Below, one piece after another: positions 50,126-59,117 of a stretch of DNA of 64,000 nucleotides. Made by a program: the position numbers and the translations under genes. Below the pieces are notes generated by a model. The model ran no database searches. It was not told where the DNA came from and saw only the letters and a program-made list of their open reading frames with translations. This DNA is from Azomonas tarimensis (GTDB taxonomy: Bacteria > Pseudomonadota > Gammaproteobacteria > Pseudomonadales > Pseudomonadaceae). The number at the start of each line of letters is the position of its first letter. The stretch's first letter is position 1. The stretch spans positions 1 through 64,000 of the forward strand of contig NZ_JBHRXZ010000002.1 in the NCBI RefSeq assembly GCF_042648805.1. Reading direction: 5' to 3'.

Positions 50126-50245
50126 AGTCGAGCTCCCAATGGCTGGCTGTGTATGAACGATTAGGCCGTGCGCAATGAAATGAGTTCGAGCCGAGCGGGA
50201 AGCAAAAGAGGGAAGCGAGAAAAGAAAAGGAAGAATCGGCGCGCA

Positions 50246-50280
50246 AAAAAATAAGGGGCGGGGGAAGCTCCCCCGCCCGG
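50246..50280 (-). terminator. Terminator of rsmZ
   Basis: Minus strand GGGCGGGGGA and TCCCCCGCCC arms around GCT, followed by CTTATTTTTTT. Confidence 0.9.
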
Positions 50281-50380
50281 TATCATCCATGAGTCCCTGT
50301 TTCCAAACGCATCGTCCTGATGCATCGCATCCTGCGATGGTCCTGACCAGCGTCCTGCCCGCCGCGTTCTTCCCGAACAC
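50246..50380 (-). ncRNA. rsmZ: RsmZ-type small RNA (RsmA/CsrA-titrating)
   Basis: A minus-strand RNA of about 135 bases between rpoS and the small protein gene, the usual place of rsmZ in Pseudomonas. It contains nine GGA motifs. Several sit in hairpin loops, for example CATCGCA-GGA-TGCGATG and GCATC-AGGAC-GATGC. The central TCAGGACGATG, CATCGCAGGA and ACAGGGAC match Pseudomonas RsmZ as I know it. It ends in a strong terminator (GGGCGGGGGA / TCCCCCGCCC, then TTATTTTTTT). It sequesters RsmA to relieve repression of target mRNAs. The 5' end is estimated from the -10-like TAACAT. Confidence 0.87.
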
Positions 50381-50540
50381 AGGGTTGATGTTAATGGGCT
50401 CACCACCGGCTGCAAGGGCACCCAGGACGGTGGCCGAAGCCAGCCAGGCAAAGGACTGAAATAATATGCCTTTAAAATCAAGGCATTAGCTAATCAGCAA
50501 GCAATTAATCCTACATGATATGCGGTCTTTTAAGCAAAGA

Positions 50541-50569
50541 CTTACATCACCTGTAAGAGAATGCTCACA
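50541..50569 (-). promoter_or_regulatory. GacA box (UAS) of rsmZ
   Basis: TGTAAG-agaatg-CTCACA (50552-50569) matches the GacA UAS TGTAAG-N6-CTTACA with one mismatch, about 175-190 bases upstream of the RNA start. An overlapping palindrome CTTACA-N5-TGTAAG lies at 50541-50557. AT-rich DNA lies between the box and the promoter. Confidence 0.75.
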
Positions 50570-50590
50570 AAGCGTAAGGGGAAACAGGAA

Positions 50591-50619
50591 AAGCCGGCTT
50601 GGCATCGCCGAGCCGGCAT
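50591..50619 (-). terminator. Terminator of rpoS
   Basis: On the minus strand GCCGGCTCGGC and GCCAAGCCGGC pair around GAT (one mismatch), followed by TTTTCC. Confidence 0.75.
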
Positions 50620-50624
50620 GGAGG

Positions 50625-51617
50625 TCACTGAAACAGCGCCTCACTGGACAGACCATTACGCTCCACGATACCCCGGAGTCGCTTGAGGGCTTCGACCTGT
50701 ATCTGGCGGACCCGTTCCCTGGTCAAACCAATTTCCTGTCCTACTTCTTCCAGGGTGCTGCTCTCGTGCCCACGCAATCCGAAGCGGCGGATCACCACGT
50801 CTCGCTGCTTGTCCGAGAGTTCGGACAACCACTCGTCCATGCTCGCGCAGAGGTCATCATCCTGAAGCAGATCGCAGGGGTCCGACGGGCGATCGTCGGT
50901 AAGGGTATCGAGCAGCGTCTTGTCCGAATCAGGGCCAAAGGCCACGTCGACAGAGGTGACCCGCTCATTGAGGCCGAGCATTCGCTTGACCTCATCGACA
51001 GGCTTCTCCATCAGGGTGGCGATATCTTCCGGGCGAGGCTCGTGGTCCAGCTTTTGGGTCAGCTCGCGAGCTGCTCGAAGGTAGACGTTGAGCTCCTTGA
51101 CCACGTGGATGGGCAATCGAATAGTGCGGGTCTGGTTCATGATCGCCCGCTCGATGGTCTGTCGAATCCACCAGGTGGCGTAGGTCGAAAAGCGGAATCC
51201 GCGTTCCGGATCGAATTTCTCGACCGCGCGGATGAGACCGAGATTGCCCTCTTCGATGAGGTCCAGCAGCGTAAGCCCCCGATTGAGGTAACGCCTGGCG
51301 ATCTTGACCACCAGTCGCAGATTGCTCTCGATCATGCGCTTGCGGCCGGCGGGGTCGCCGCGTTGAGCAAGACGGGCGAAGTGGACTTCCTCTTCCGGCG
51401 TCAACAGTGGCGAGAAGCCTATTTCATTGAGGTAGAGTTGAGTGGCGTCCAGCGCCCGCGTGTAATCGCTCGTTCGATCACGTGAGCCGCTCTTGAGCGG
51501 ACGGCTGCCGATGGGTTCGTCACCAATGGGGTTCGGCGAGCGATCCGCCTCGCCATATTCCGTCAGTAGAACCGTATCGTCTTGGTCAAACTCCGGCGCT
51601 TCTTTTTCGAGTGCCAT
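50625..51617 (-). CDS. rpoS: Stationary-phase sigma factor RpoS
   Basis: A 330-residue sigma-38. Regions in order: 1.2 (DYTRALDATQLYLNEIGFSP), 2 (ARRYLNRGLTLLDLIEEGNL with FRFSTYATWWIRQTIERAIM), 3 (HVVKELNVYLRAARELTQKL) and 4 (TLEEVGQEIGLTRERVRQIQ with the -35 HTH). ATG 51617 (MALEKEAPEFD) is the Pseudomonas RpoS start. It sits after nlpD as in other gamma-proteobacteria and is followed by rsmZ. Confidence 0.96.
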   Translation of the reverse strand: MALEKEAPEFDQDDTVLLTEYGEADRSPNPIGDEPIGSRPLKSGSRDRTSDYTRALDATQLYLNEIGFSPLLTPEEEVHFARLAQRGDPAGRKRMIESNLRLVVKIARRYLNRGLTLLDLIEEGNLGLIRAVEKFDPERGFRFSTYATWWIRQTIERAIMNQTRTIRLPIHVVKELNVYLRAARELTQKLDHEPRPEDIATLMEKPVDEVKRMLGLNERVTSVDVAFGPDSDKTLLDTLTDDRPSDPCDLLQDDDLCASMDEWLSELSDKQRDVVIRRFGLRGHESSTLEEVGQEIGLTRERVRQIQVEALKRLRGIVERNGLSSEALFQ

Positions 51618-51713
51618 TATTCTTGTCCCCTGCTGAGTTCGACAGGCCCGGCAGGCCCTGTGCAACAACAGGACACCGCCGAACACTTGTATGCCGGGAC
51701 GTTCGCCGGGGGA

Positions 51714-52550
51714 TCAGCGACGTGGCAGGTACTGCAACGGGTCGACGGGTTTGCCCTGACGCCGGATCTCGAAATGCAACTTCACCCGGTCGGCACCGGT
51801 GGAACCCATCTCTGCAATGGCCTGCCCTGCCTTGACCTCCTGACCTTCACGTACCAGCAGCCTGCGGTTATGACCGTAAGCGCTCACATAAGTGTCGTTG
51901 TGCTTGATGATCACCAGCTCGCCATAACCACGCAGACCGCTACCTGCATAGACGACCGTGCCATTCGAAGCAGCAAGGATAGGCTGTCCCAATTCGCCGG
52001 CGATATCAATGCCCTTGTTCAAGCTACTGTTTGACGAGAAGCGACTGATCAGCGTGCCATTGTGAGGCCAGGACCATCCTGAAGCGGAACGCGCAACAGG
52101 CGTGACCGGGGTAGTAGCCGGGGTACTCGGGCTGACAACCGCCGGCTGTTGCGGTGCGGGCGCCCGCACCACCGGCTGCGGCACAGTGGACTGGGTGGCC
52201 GCCGGACTGGATGGCCGAGCAGGTGCGGGAGCCTGGACGGAGCGTGACGCGCTGCCATCGAAACGAATTCGCTGACCCGGATAGATCACATAAGGCGAAG
52301 CGATACCGTTGTGACGTGCCAGGTCCTGCCAATCCCAGCCAAAGCGGAAGGCGATCGCCCACAGGGTGTCGCCCTGGCGCACCGTGTACTGGCCGGACGT
52401 AACCCGCGGATGCGCTGAACGGTCCACAACCTGGGCGCTGCCGCCAGGCGTACTGGTGCAACCTGCCAGGGTGACAGCCAGACTGCAGAACAACAAAAGC
52501 CCCTTGGCCGGGGTACTACTGAACCACCGCTGGAAGGCTGCAAGGCTCAA
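51714..52550 (-). CDS. nlpD: NlpD-like lipoprotein, LysM-LytM, murein amidase activator
   Basis: A 278-residue outer-membrane lipoprotein. Lipobox LAVTLAGC, a LysM domain (YTVRQGDTLWAIAFRFGWDW) and a C-terminal LytM/M23 domain (GIDIAGELGQPILAASNGTV ... VKLHFEIRRQGKPVDPLQY). The first metal His is Asn (LNKGIDIAG), as expected for a degenerate activator of AmiC-type amidases. TTG start at 52550, with GGGAG upstream. It is transcribed with pcm-surE and precedes rpoS, whose promoter usually lies inside nlpD. Confidence 0.92.
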   Translation of the reverse strand: MSLAAFQRWFSSTPAKGLLLFCSLAVTLAGCTSTPGGSAQVVDRSAHPRVTSGQYTVRQGDTLWAIAFRFGWDWQDLARHNGIASPYVIYPGQRIRFDGSASRSVQAPAPARPSSPAATQSTVPQPVVRAPAPQQPAVVSPSTPATTPVTPVARSASGWSWPHNGTLISRFSSNSSLNKGIDIAGELGQPILAASNGTVVYAGSGLRGYGELVIIKHNDTYVSAYGHNRRLLVREGQEVKAGQAIAEMGSTGADRVKLHFEIRRQGKPVDPLQYLPRR

Positions 52551-52653
52551 TGCCTACTCCCTTGATCGTAATCCTACTGTCCAGCCCGTTGTAGCAGGCC
52601 GCCTTCCGGGTAACCGACCCGGCTTGAACCTCGTGACGCCAGAGGGGCGGACG

Positions 52654-53586
52654 CTAGGACGCCACCGGCTGGCGCACCCTGCCAGCAACCCACTCCAGCC
52701 CGAGTACCAACGCGACCCCGGACACCGCGAGCAGCAGAGCGATGAACATCTGCGGATCCTGCCCGGTCAGCTCACCATAGGCACCCGGAAGCAGGTTCTG
52801 CTGCAGCACGGGCACCTCCTCACCTGCGCTGTTGGTCCGCCAGGTCAGGGTTTCCTTCCATGGCCAGACCTTGTTCAGCGAGCCCACCATCAGCCCGGTG
52901 AGAAACGCCAGCGTACCGTCCCGGTAGTGCTTGAGCATCCAGCTCAGCAGGCGGGCAAAGCTCACCAGCCCGAGCAGCGCGCCGGCAGCGAAAAAACCGA
53001 GGAGCCCGAAATCCAGACTGCGGACCGCGCCGAGTACCACAGGGTACAGGCCGAGCAGGACAAGAATGAAGCTTCCGGAAATACCCGGCAAAATCATTGC
53101 GCAGATAGCAATGGCACCGGCCATGAAGATGCTCAGCGGACCGCTACCCATCTGCATCGGCGCCATCACCGTGATCCAGTAGGCGAAGAGCAGGCCGGCA
53201 GCGAAGCAGACCAATCGCGATAGCCGCCTCTGCTCCACCTCCCGGCCGACCAGATAGACCGAAACCAGAATGAGGCCGAAAAAGAACGACCAGACCGGTA
53301 TCGGGTGCTCTTCAAGCAGATAAGTGATGATGCGCGCGAGGCTGAAGATGCTGGTGAGTACACCGGCCAACAGCGTGATCAGAAAGGTCGCGTCAGCTGC
53401 CTTCCAGGCCTGCCCGATCCGGCCGCGGGCAAGGTGCATGACGGCCTGGGGCACTGCCGCGATGGCAGCCAGCAGACGGTCGTAGATACCGGTGATGAAG
53501 GCGATGGTGCCGCCCGATACGCCAGGCACCACGTCGGCCGCGCCCATCGCCAAGCCCTTGGCGTACAGGAGAATGGTGTCTTTCAT
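52654..53586 (-). CDS. popT: DUF368 polyprenyl-phosphate transporter (PopT)
   Basis: A 310-residue multi-spanning membrane protein of the DUF368 family: KDTILLYAKGLAMGAADVVP with GVSGGTIAFITGIY, and a repeated ICAMILPGISGSFILVLLGLY. The paired PG(V/I)SG(G/S) motifs mark inverted repeats. Family members flip undecaprenyl phosphate (PopT/UptA-type). GGAAGG precedes the ATG at 53586. It lies between pcm and nlpD. Confidence 0.85.
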   Translation of the reverse strand: MKDTILLYAKGLAMGAADVVPGVSGGTIAFITGIYDRLLAAIAAVPQAVMHLARGRIGQAWKAADATFLITLLAGVLTSIFSLARIITYLLEEHPIPVWSFFFGLILVSVYLVGREVEQRRLSRLVCFAAGLLFAYWITVMAPMQMGSGPLSIFMAGAIAICAMILPGISGSFILVLLGLYPVVLGAVRSLDFGLLGFFAAGALLGLVSFARLLSWMLKHYRDGTLAFLTGLMVGSLNKVWPWKETLTWRTNSAGEEVPVLQQNLLPGAYGELTGQDPQMFIALLLAVSGVALVLGLEWVAGRVRQPVAS

Positions 53587-53614
53587 GGTTCCTTCCGCTG
53601 ATGAAGTAGCTAAT

Positions 53615-54250
53615 TTAGATGACAGGGCCATTCAGCAGTGGAACGAAACGCACGGCGTCGAGCACATGCCGCGTGAAACCGGACTCCTCGCGAATGATCA
53701 GCAACAGCTGCTGGACCTCGCCAGCGCCTACCGGAATGACCAACCGGCCGCCAGGGACCAGTTGATCGAGCAGGGCCTGTGGCACGTCCGTGGCTGCCGC
53801 GGTGACGATGATCCCGTTGTACGGCGCCAATGCGGGCCACCCTTCCCAGCCATCACCCCAGCGAAAGACCACGTTTCGGATTTTCAGTTCGGCGAGTCGC
53901 TCCTTGGCCCTGTCCTGCAGTGCCTGGATGCGCTCGACCGAGAACACCCGCTCGACCAGTTGCGCCAATACCGCGGTCTGGTAACCCGAGCCGGTCCCCA
54001 CTTCCAGAACCTTGTCCAGCGGACCACCAGCGAGCAGGAGCTCGGTCATTCTCCCGACCATGTAGGGCTGGGAAATCGTCTGGTTGTGGCCGATCGGCAG
54101 CGCAGTGTCCTCATAGGCGCGATGCGCCAGAGCCTCGTCCACGAAGAGGTGTCGGGGCGTGCGGCGTATCACCTCGAGCACATGGGCGTCCGATAGGCCC
54201 TCCTCGTAGAGCCGCTGGATCAGACGATCGCGAGTGCGCTGCGAAGTCAT
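53615..54250 (-). CDS. pcm: Protein-L-isoaspartate O-methyltransferase
   Basis: A 211-residue isoaspartate repair methyltransferase. Motifs: ALPIGHNQTISQPYMVGRMT, motif I VLEVGTGSGYQTAVLAQLV, ERVFSVERIQALQDRAKERL and YNGIIVTAAATDVPQALLDQ. The ATG at 54250 (MTSQRTRDRLIQRLYEEG) is preferred to those at 54265 and 54307 as it matches the family start. The gene follows surE by 35 bases. Confidence 0.95.
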   Translation of the reverse strand: MTSQRTRDRLIQRLYEEGLSDAHVLEVIRRTPRHLFVDEALAHRAYEDTALPIGHNQTISQPYMVGRMTELLLAGGPLDKVLEVGTGSGYQTAVLAQLVERVFSVERIQALQDRAKERLAELKIRNVVFRWGDGWEGWPALAPYNGIIVTAAATDVPQALLDQLVPGGRLVIPVGAGEVQQLLLIIREESGFTRHVLDAVRFVPLLNGPVI

Positions 54251-54285
54251 GCCGGTGCCGCGCATGAGGTCTGCGGGCTCACGCT

Positions 54286-55035
54286 TCACAAGACACCCCC
54301 GATCCATGATTCGAGGCCGTCGAAGGCTTCGTGGAAGGTCCGATCGAGCTGGAGCGGGGTAATGGAGACGTAACCTTGCATCACCGCGTGGAAATCGGTA
54401 CCCGGCCCGCCATCCTCGACATCGCCGGCCACCGAGATCCAGTAGCCTTCCTTGCCGCGCGGATTGGCCTGCTTGACCGGTGGTTTGGCGCGTTGGCGAT
54501 GACCGAGCCGAGTCAGCTGGATGCCACGGATGTGATCAAGCGGCAGGTTGGGTACGTTCACACTGAGCACGGTACGGGCTGGCAATTGCAGCGTCTGCTG
54601 GCTCTCGATGAGCCGGCGAGCGATGTGCGCGGCGGTTGACAGGTTGTCTTCGGCCCGCGAACAGAGGGAGAAGGCGAAAGAGGTGTGGCCCGTGAAGCGC
54701 CCTTCGATCGCAGCCGCCACCGTACCCGAGTACAGCACGTCGTCGCCCAGATTGGCCCCCAGATTGATGCCGGAGACAACCATGTCCGGTGCCTCTTCGA
54801 GCAATCCGTTGAGCCCTAGATGAACGCAGTCGGTAGGCGAGCCGTTCACTCCGATGAAGCCGTTCGGCAAGCGCACCGGATGCAGCGGACGATCGAGCGT
54901 CAGCGCACTGCTGGCACCACTCATGTCCTGGATGGGCGCGACCACGCGACACTCGGCCAGGGTGGCCAGGGCGTCGTGGAGCGCGGCGAGGCCCGGGGCG
55001 AACACCCCGTCGTCGTTGGCGATCAGAATACGCAT
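54286..55035 (-). CDS. surE: 5'/3'-nucleotidase SurE
   Basis: A 249-residue metal-dependent nucleotidase: MRILIANDDGVFAPGLAALH (Asp-Asp metal pair), APIQDMSGASSALTLD, DMVVSGINLGANLGDDVLYS and GTVAAAIEGRF. The ATG at 55035 overlaps the truD stop by one base. Known role in stationary-phase survival, with rpoS and pcm in the same operon. Confidence 0.95.
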   Translation of the reverse strand: MRILIANDDGVFAPGLAALHDALATLAECRVVAPIQDMSGASSALTLDRPLHPVRLPNGFIGVNGSPTDCVHLGLNGLLEEAPDMVVSGINLGANLGDDVLYSGTVAAAIEGRFTGHTSFAFSLCSRAEDNLSTAAHIARRLIESQQTLQLPARTVLSVNVPNLPLDHIRGIQLTRLGHRQRAKPPVKQANPRGKEGYWISVAGDVEDGGPGTDFHAVMQGYVSITPLQLDRTFHEAFDGLESWIGGVL

Positions 55036-56075
55036 CAGATGTCCGTCTGCCCTGCCAGACTGACCAGCTCCCGTACCACGGCGGTGGCGAAGCATCCGGT
55101 CGGCAGGACGAATTCCAGTTGCAGAATGTCAGGTCCGGGATAATGCCACGTCAGCCCGCCAATGGGGAGGCGCAGAATGCGCCGTTCGTGCGCCAGACCC
55201 GCTTTCTCCAACCATTCGGCCAGGTCCTGCTGGTCGGCAAGGACATTGCGTTCGAGCGCGGCAGGCACCCCGCCCAATGGCACGCCACCCGTCCCCCACA
55301 GCGGACCACTCGGATGAAGGTCCAGCAACGCCAGCCTTGGATCGCCGCAGTCGGCCTCGCCTGCTGGAAAGAAACTGCGACTGTTGGTGAACGAGAGGAG
55401 ATCTCCCGGCAGGGCTCGGTCCCAGTTGCCCGCGGCGACCCGCTCCGCCAGGACGCGGTTGAACAGATAACTGCGCGCCGAGGACAGTAGCCGGGAGCGC
55501 AGGTTGCGCTGCACCGGCAGCTCATGGCGACTGGCAAAGTCACGAGCCTGAAGGAGATTGCCCCCCTCATGGCCGAAACGCTGCGGACCGAAATAGTTGG
55601 GCACGCCGCGGTCCCGAATGGATGCCAGGCGCGCATCGAGCGCGCCACGATCGGCCTTCAGACTTGTCAGGCGCAAGGTGAAACCATTGGCCGAATGGGC
55701 CCCGCGCTGCAGCTTGCGGCTATGGCGGGTGCACTGCAGCACGTGCAGTCCCGGCTCCTCCAGCGGCCGCAGATCAGGGTCGGCCTTGCCCGGCAAGTGC
55801 AGGCTGAACCACTGCCGGGTCAGCGCCTGGCGGTCCTTGAGACCGGCATAACTCACCAGCTTGAGCGGTACGCCGAGGCCACGGGCGAGCCGACGGGCCG
55901 CTTCCTCGGTATTCAGGTTGCGTTTCTCTACCCATAACCACAGGTGCTCGCCTGCCCCACTGAGGGGGATATCGAGAACCTCATCGACCTGAAAATCCTC
56001 GGCGCAAGCCTTGAGGACCGCGGTGCCGCAAGATTCACCGTAGGCTGTCGGCCCCAATAGCTGCAGTTCGTTCAT
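55035..56075 (-). CDS. truD: tRNA pseudouridine(13) synthase TruD
   Basis: A 346-residue TruD. Signature VSYAGLKDRQALTRQWFSLH (catalytic Asp) and RGVPNYFGPQRFGHEGGNLL. It overlaps surE by one base and ispF by four, so the set is translationally coupled. Confidence 0.94.
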   Translation of the reverse strand: MNELQLLGPTAYGESCGTAVLKACAEDFQVDEVLDIPLSGAGEHLWLWVEKRNLNTEEAARRLARGLGVPLKLVSYAGLKDRQALTRQWFSLHLPGKADPDLRPLEEPGLHVLQCTRHSRKLQRGAHSANGFTLRLTSLKADRGALDARLASIRDRGVPNYFGPQRFGHEGGNLLQARDFASRHELPVQRNLRSRLLSSARSYLFNRVLAERVAAGNWDRALPGDLLSFTNSRSFFPAGEADCGDPRLALLDLHPSGPLWGTGGVPLGGVPAALERNVLADQQDLAEWLEKAGLAHERRILRLPIGGLTWHYPGPDILQLEFVLPTGCFATAVVRELVSLAGQTDI

Positions 56076-56545
56076 GTCGGCAGCAACAGGGCGACCGCGT
56101 GCGCCGCGATGCCCTCTTCCCGGCCGGTAAAGCCAAGCTTCTCGGTGGTGGTCGCCTTGACGTTGACCTGGTCCAGGTCAACTTGAAGATCCGCGGCGAT
56201 GTGGCTGCGCATCCGCTCGATATGCGGGGCCATCCTGGGCGCCTGGGCGATCAGGGTGGCGTCAACGTTGCCGACTCGCCAGCCCTTGGCCTGCACCAGT
56301 GTCAGCACCTGCCGCAAAAGCACGCGACTGTCGACCCCCTTGAATTGCGCATCGGTGTCGGGGAAATGCTTGCCGATATCACCCAGCGCGGCAGCCCCCA
56401 GCAGGGCGTCGCTCAGGGCGTGCAGCAGCACATCCCCATCGGAATGGGCGATAAGCCCGAAGCGATGGGCGATCCGTACGCCCCCAAGGGTGATGAACTG
56501 ACCTTCGCCGAAGCGGTGTACATCATAGCCGTGGCCGATACGCAT
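56072..56545 (-). CDS. ispF: 2-C-methyl-D-erythritol 2,4-cyclodiphosphate synthase
   Basis: A 157-residue MEP-pathway enzyme for isoprenoids. Metal site MRIGHGYDVHRFG and LGGVRIAHRFGLIAHSDGDV, plus KATTTEKLGFTGREEGIAAH. The ATG at 56545 matches homologs; the in-frame ATG at 56557 is the alternative. Confidence 0.95.
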   Translation of the reverse strand: MRIGHGYDVHRFGEGQFITLGGVRIAHRFGLIAHSDGDVLLHALSDALLGAAALGDIGKHFPDTDAQFKGVDSRVLLRQVLTLVQAKGWRVGNVDATLIAQAPRMAPHIERMRSHIAADLQVDLDQVNVKATTTEKLGFTGREEGIAAHAVALLLPT

Positions 56546-56703
56546 ATTGATTGGCATCCAGAAAAACCGGCCGTCGATTCTACCCGCTGCGAAGGATCGA
56601 CGCAGATGATTGAACCCATCGGCCCTTTCAATCTCATATCGCCAACGGACGATATAAAATTCGTTCCGGTTCGATATACAGGGGCTACCCGCCCGGCAGT
56701 GCC

Positions 56704-57006
56704 ATGACCGACGACCTTGACCTCATGTTCAAAGCGCTCGCCCATCCGCTGCGACGCGAGATCCTGCTCTGGTTGAAGACGCCCGAGCAGCATTTTCCAG
56801 ACCAGGAGCACTCGCTGGAGTTCGGGGTCTGTGCTGGCCAGATCGACAGGCGCGCCGGCTTGTCGCAATCAACCGTGTCAGCCCATCTGGCCAGTTTGCA
56901 ACGCGCCGGTCTGGTCAGCAGCCGGAAGGTAGGCCAATGGCATTTCTTCCGCCGCAACGAGACAGCCATCCTGGCGTTCATTCAGCGGATCGGAGAACAG
57001 CTCTGA
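56704..57006 (+). CDS. ArsR-family regulator
   Basis: A 100-residue winged-helix regulator: LMFKALAHPLRREILLWLK, GLSQSTVSAHLASLQRAGLV (recognition helix) and the wing SSRKVGQWHFFRRNETAI. No cysteine metal site is obvious (one Cys in FGVCAGQID), so it may sense redox or an electrophile. It is 35 bases upstream of xenB and probably controls it. Confidence 0.85.
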   Translation: MTDDLDLMFKALAHPLRREILLWLKTPEQHFPDQEHSLEFGVCAGQIDRRAGLSQSTVSAHLASLQRAGLVSSRKVGQWHFFRRNETAILAFIQRIGEQL

Positions 57007-57041
57007 CCGCTCGCGCTACCCTCAACCATGGGAATCTCGCT

Positions 57042-58094
57042 ATGCCCACGCTTTTCGATCCGATCCAGATCGGCGACCTGCAGTTGCCGAATCGCATCAT
57101 CATGGCCCCCCTCACCCGCTGCCGCGCCGAGCCCGGCCGGGTACCCGGTGAGCTGATGGTCGAATACTATCGTCAGCGCGCCGCGGCCGGCCTGATCATC
57201 AGTGAAGCGACCTCCGTCACCCCGATGGGCGTTGGCTACCCCGACACCCCAGGCATCTGGTCAGCCGAGCAGGTGGAAGGCTGGAAAAAGGTGACCCAGG
57301 CCGTACACGGGCAAGGCGGCCGCATCGTGTTGCAACTCTGGCACGTCGGACGCATTTCCGATCCGCTCTACCTTGACGGCGCCCAACCGGTGGCCCCGAG
57401 CGCCATCGCCCCGGCCGGCCATGTCAGCCTGGTCCGCCCCAAGAAGGACTACGAAACCCCGCGCGCCCTGGAAACCGACGAGATCCCCGCCGTGATCGAG
57501 GCGTACCGTCAGGGCGCGGAGAACGCCAAGGCGGCGGGTTTCGACGGCGTCGAGATTCACGGAGCCAACGGTTATCTGCTCGACCAGTTTCTGCAGGACA
57601 AGACCAACAGGCGCACCGACGGCTACGGCGGCACCTTGCCGAACCGCGCTCGCCTGCTGCTCGAGGCCACCGATGCGGCAATCGCGGTCTGGGGCCCTGG
57701 CCGGGTAGGCATGCACCTGGCACCCCGCGCGGATTCCCATGACATGGGTGATTCGAACCTCAGCGAAACCTTCGCCTATGTGGCACAGGAGCTGGGCAAA
57801 CGCGGCGTCGCCTTCATCTGCACCCGCGAGCATGAAGGCGAGGACAGCCTCGGCCCGCAACTGAAGGAAATTTTCGGCGGCGTCTATATCGCCAACGAGG
57901 GTTTCTCCCAGCAGCAGGCCGAGCGCTGGCTGGCCGAAGGCAAGGCGGATGCGGTTGCTTTCGGCGTGCCCTTCATCGCCAACCCTGATCTTCCCCAGCG
58001 ATTCCGCCAGAACGCCGAGCTGAACACGCCCCGCCCGGAGCTTTTCTACGCCCCGGGCGCCGAGGGCTATATCGACTACCCTGCCCTTGCCTGA
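57042..58094 (+). CDS. xenB: Old yellow enzyme, XenB-like ene reductase
   Basis: A 350-residue FMN enzyme of the OYE family: RIIMAPLTRCRAEPGRVP, GLIISEATSVTPMGVGYPDT, VLQLWHVGRISDPLYLDGAQ and the active-site pair in DGVEIHGANGYLLDQFLQDK. The length and sequence match Pseudomonas XenB, which reduces nitroaromatics, nitroesters and enones. The ATG at 57042 is supported by homology. Confidence 0.92.
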   Translation: MPTLFDPIQIGDLQLPNRIIMAPLTRCRAEPGRVPGELMVEYYRQRAAAGLIISEATSVTPMGVGYPDTPGIWSAEQVEGWKKVTQAVHGQGGRIVLQLWHVGRISDPLYLDGAQPVAPSAIAPAGHVSLVRPKKDYETPRALETDEIPAVIEAYRQGAENAKAAGFDGVEIHGANGYLLDQFLQDKTNRRTDGYGGTLPNRARLLLEATDAAIAVWGPGRVGMHLAPRADSHDMGDSNLSETFAYVAQELGKRGVAFICTREHEGEDSLGPQLKEIFGGVYIANEGFSQQQAERWLAEGKADAVAFGVPFIANPDLPQRFRQNAELNTPRPELFYAPGAEGYIDYPALA

Positions 58095-58098
58095 AACG

Positions 58099-58135
58099 GG
58101 GATACAGGCTCGGCATCGAGCCGCGCCTGTATCCC
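58099..58135. terminator. Hairpin between convergent xenB and fghA
   Basis: GGGATACAGGC (58099-58109) with GCCTGTATCCC (58125-58135), an 11-bp perfect stem. T-poor. Confidence 0.6.
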
Positions 58136-58184
58136 TCCTGCCCTCGACGGGGTCGCTGAAGCAAGCGCTCCAGGATCACGCCCG

Positions 58185-59030
58185 TCAGCCCTTCAACGCC
58201 TCGGCATGGTGACGCAGGTGGTCATCCACGAAGCTGGCGATGAAGTAATAGCTGTGGTCATAGCCCGCCTGCATCCTCAGGGTAAGCGGGTAGTCCACGG
58301 CCTGGGCAGACGCCTGTAGCGCCTCGGGCTTCAGCTGACTGGCGAGAAAATCGTCCCGGTCGCCCTGATCCACCAGCGTCGGCAACTGCTCGGCGGCCTG
58401 CGCCATCAGGCTACAGGCATCCCACTCGCGCCAGCGCGAGCGGTCTTCTCCGAGGTAGCGGCTGAAGGCTTTCTCGCCCCAGGGGCAATTGAGGGGATTG
58501 GTGATGGGAGAGAATGCCGATACCGATCGGTAGCGTCCCGGATTGCGCAAGGCACACACCAGTGCGCCATGCCCGCCCATGGAGTGACCGGAAATGCTGC
58601 GCCGGTCGGAGACCGGAAAGTTCGCCTCGACCAGCGCCGGCAGCTCCTCGACCACGTAATCATGCATTCGATAGTGCCGCGACCAGGGCTCCTGGGTCGC
58701 GTTGAGATAGAAGCCCGCGCCCTTGCCAAAGTCCCACGCCCCCTCTGGGTCCCCCGGTACCCCGTCGCCCCGCGGGCTGGTATCCGGCGCGACGATCACC
58801 AGGCCCAGCTCGGCGGCCAGGCGATGAGCGCCGGCCTTCTGCATGAAGTTTTCATCGGTGCAGGTCAGACCCGACAGCCAGTAGAGTACCGGCAGCTTCG
58901 TGCCCTGCTCGGCCTGGGGCGGCAGGTAGACGGCGAAGACCATATCGCAATTGAGCGTGGTGGAGCGATGACGGTAGCGCTTGTGCCAGCCGCCAAAACT
59001 CTTCTGGCTTGATACGTTTTCGAGAGTCAT
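58185..59030 (-). CDS. fghA: S-formylglutathione hydrolase
   Basis: A 281-residue esterase: VLYWLSGLTCTDENFMQKAG, the nucleophile elbow SISGHSMGGHGAL and late Asp/His in QGDRDDFLA and GYDHSYYFI. It hydrolyses S-formylglutathione to formate and glutathione in formaldehyde detoxification. It is transcribed with adhC. Confidence 0.94.
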   Translation of the reverse strand: MTLENVSSQKSFGGWHKRYRHRSTTLNCDMVFAVYLPPQAEQGTKLPVLYWLSGLTCTDENFMQKAGAHRLAAELGLVIVAPDTSPRGDGVPGDPEGAWDFGKGAGFYLNATQEPWSRHYRMHDYVVEELPALVEANFPVSDRRSISGHSMGGHGALVCALRNPGRYRSVSAFSPITNPLNCPWGEKAFSRYLGEDRSRWREWDACSLMAQAAEQLPTLVDQGDRDDFLASQLKPEALQASAQAVDYPLTLRMQAGYDHSYYFIASFVDDHLRHHAEALKG

Positions 59031-59042
59031 GCGAACTCCTTA

Positions 59043-59098
59043 AAGCTGCAAGCAGTTCTGACGCGGCGCGAGACCGGTCCAGCTTCTACTTGCAGCTT
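59043..59098. repeat. Inverted repeat between fghA and adhC
   Basis: A perfect 10-bp inverted repeat, AAGCTGCAAG (59043-59052) and CTTGCAGCTT (59089-59098). The unit resembles common Pseudomonas intergenic repeats. It may stabilise or attenuate the adhC-fghA transcript. Confidence 0.6.
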
Positions 59099-59117
59099 GC
59101 CGCTTGAGGTCAATGGC

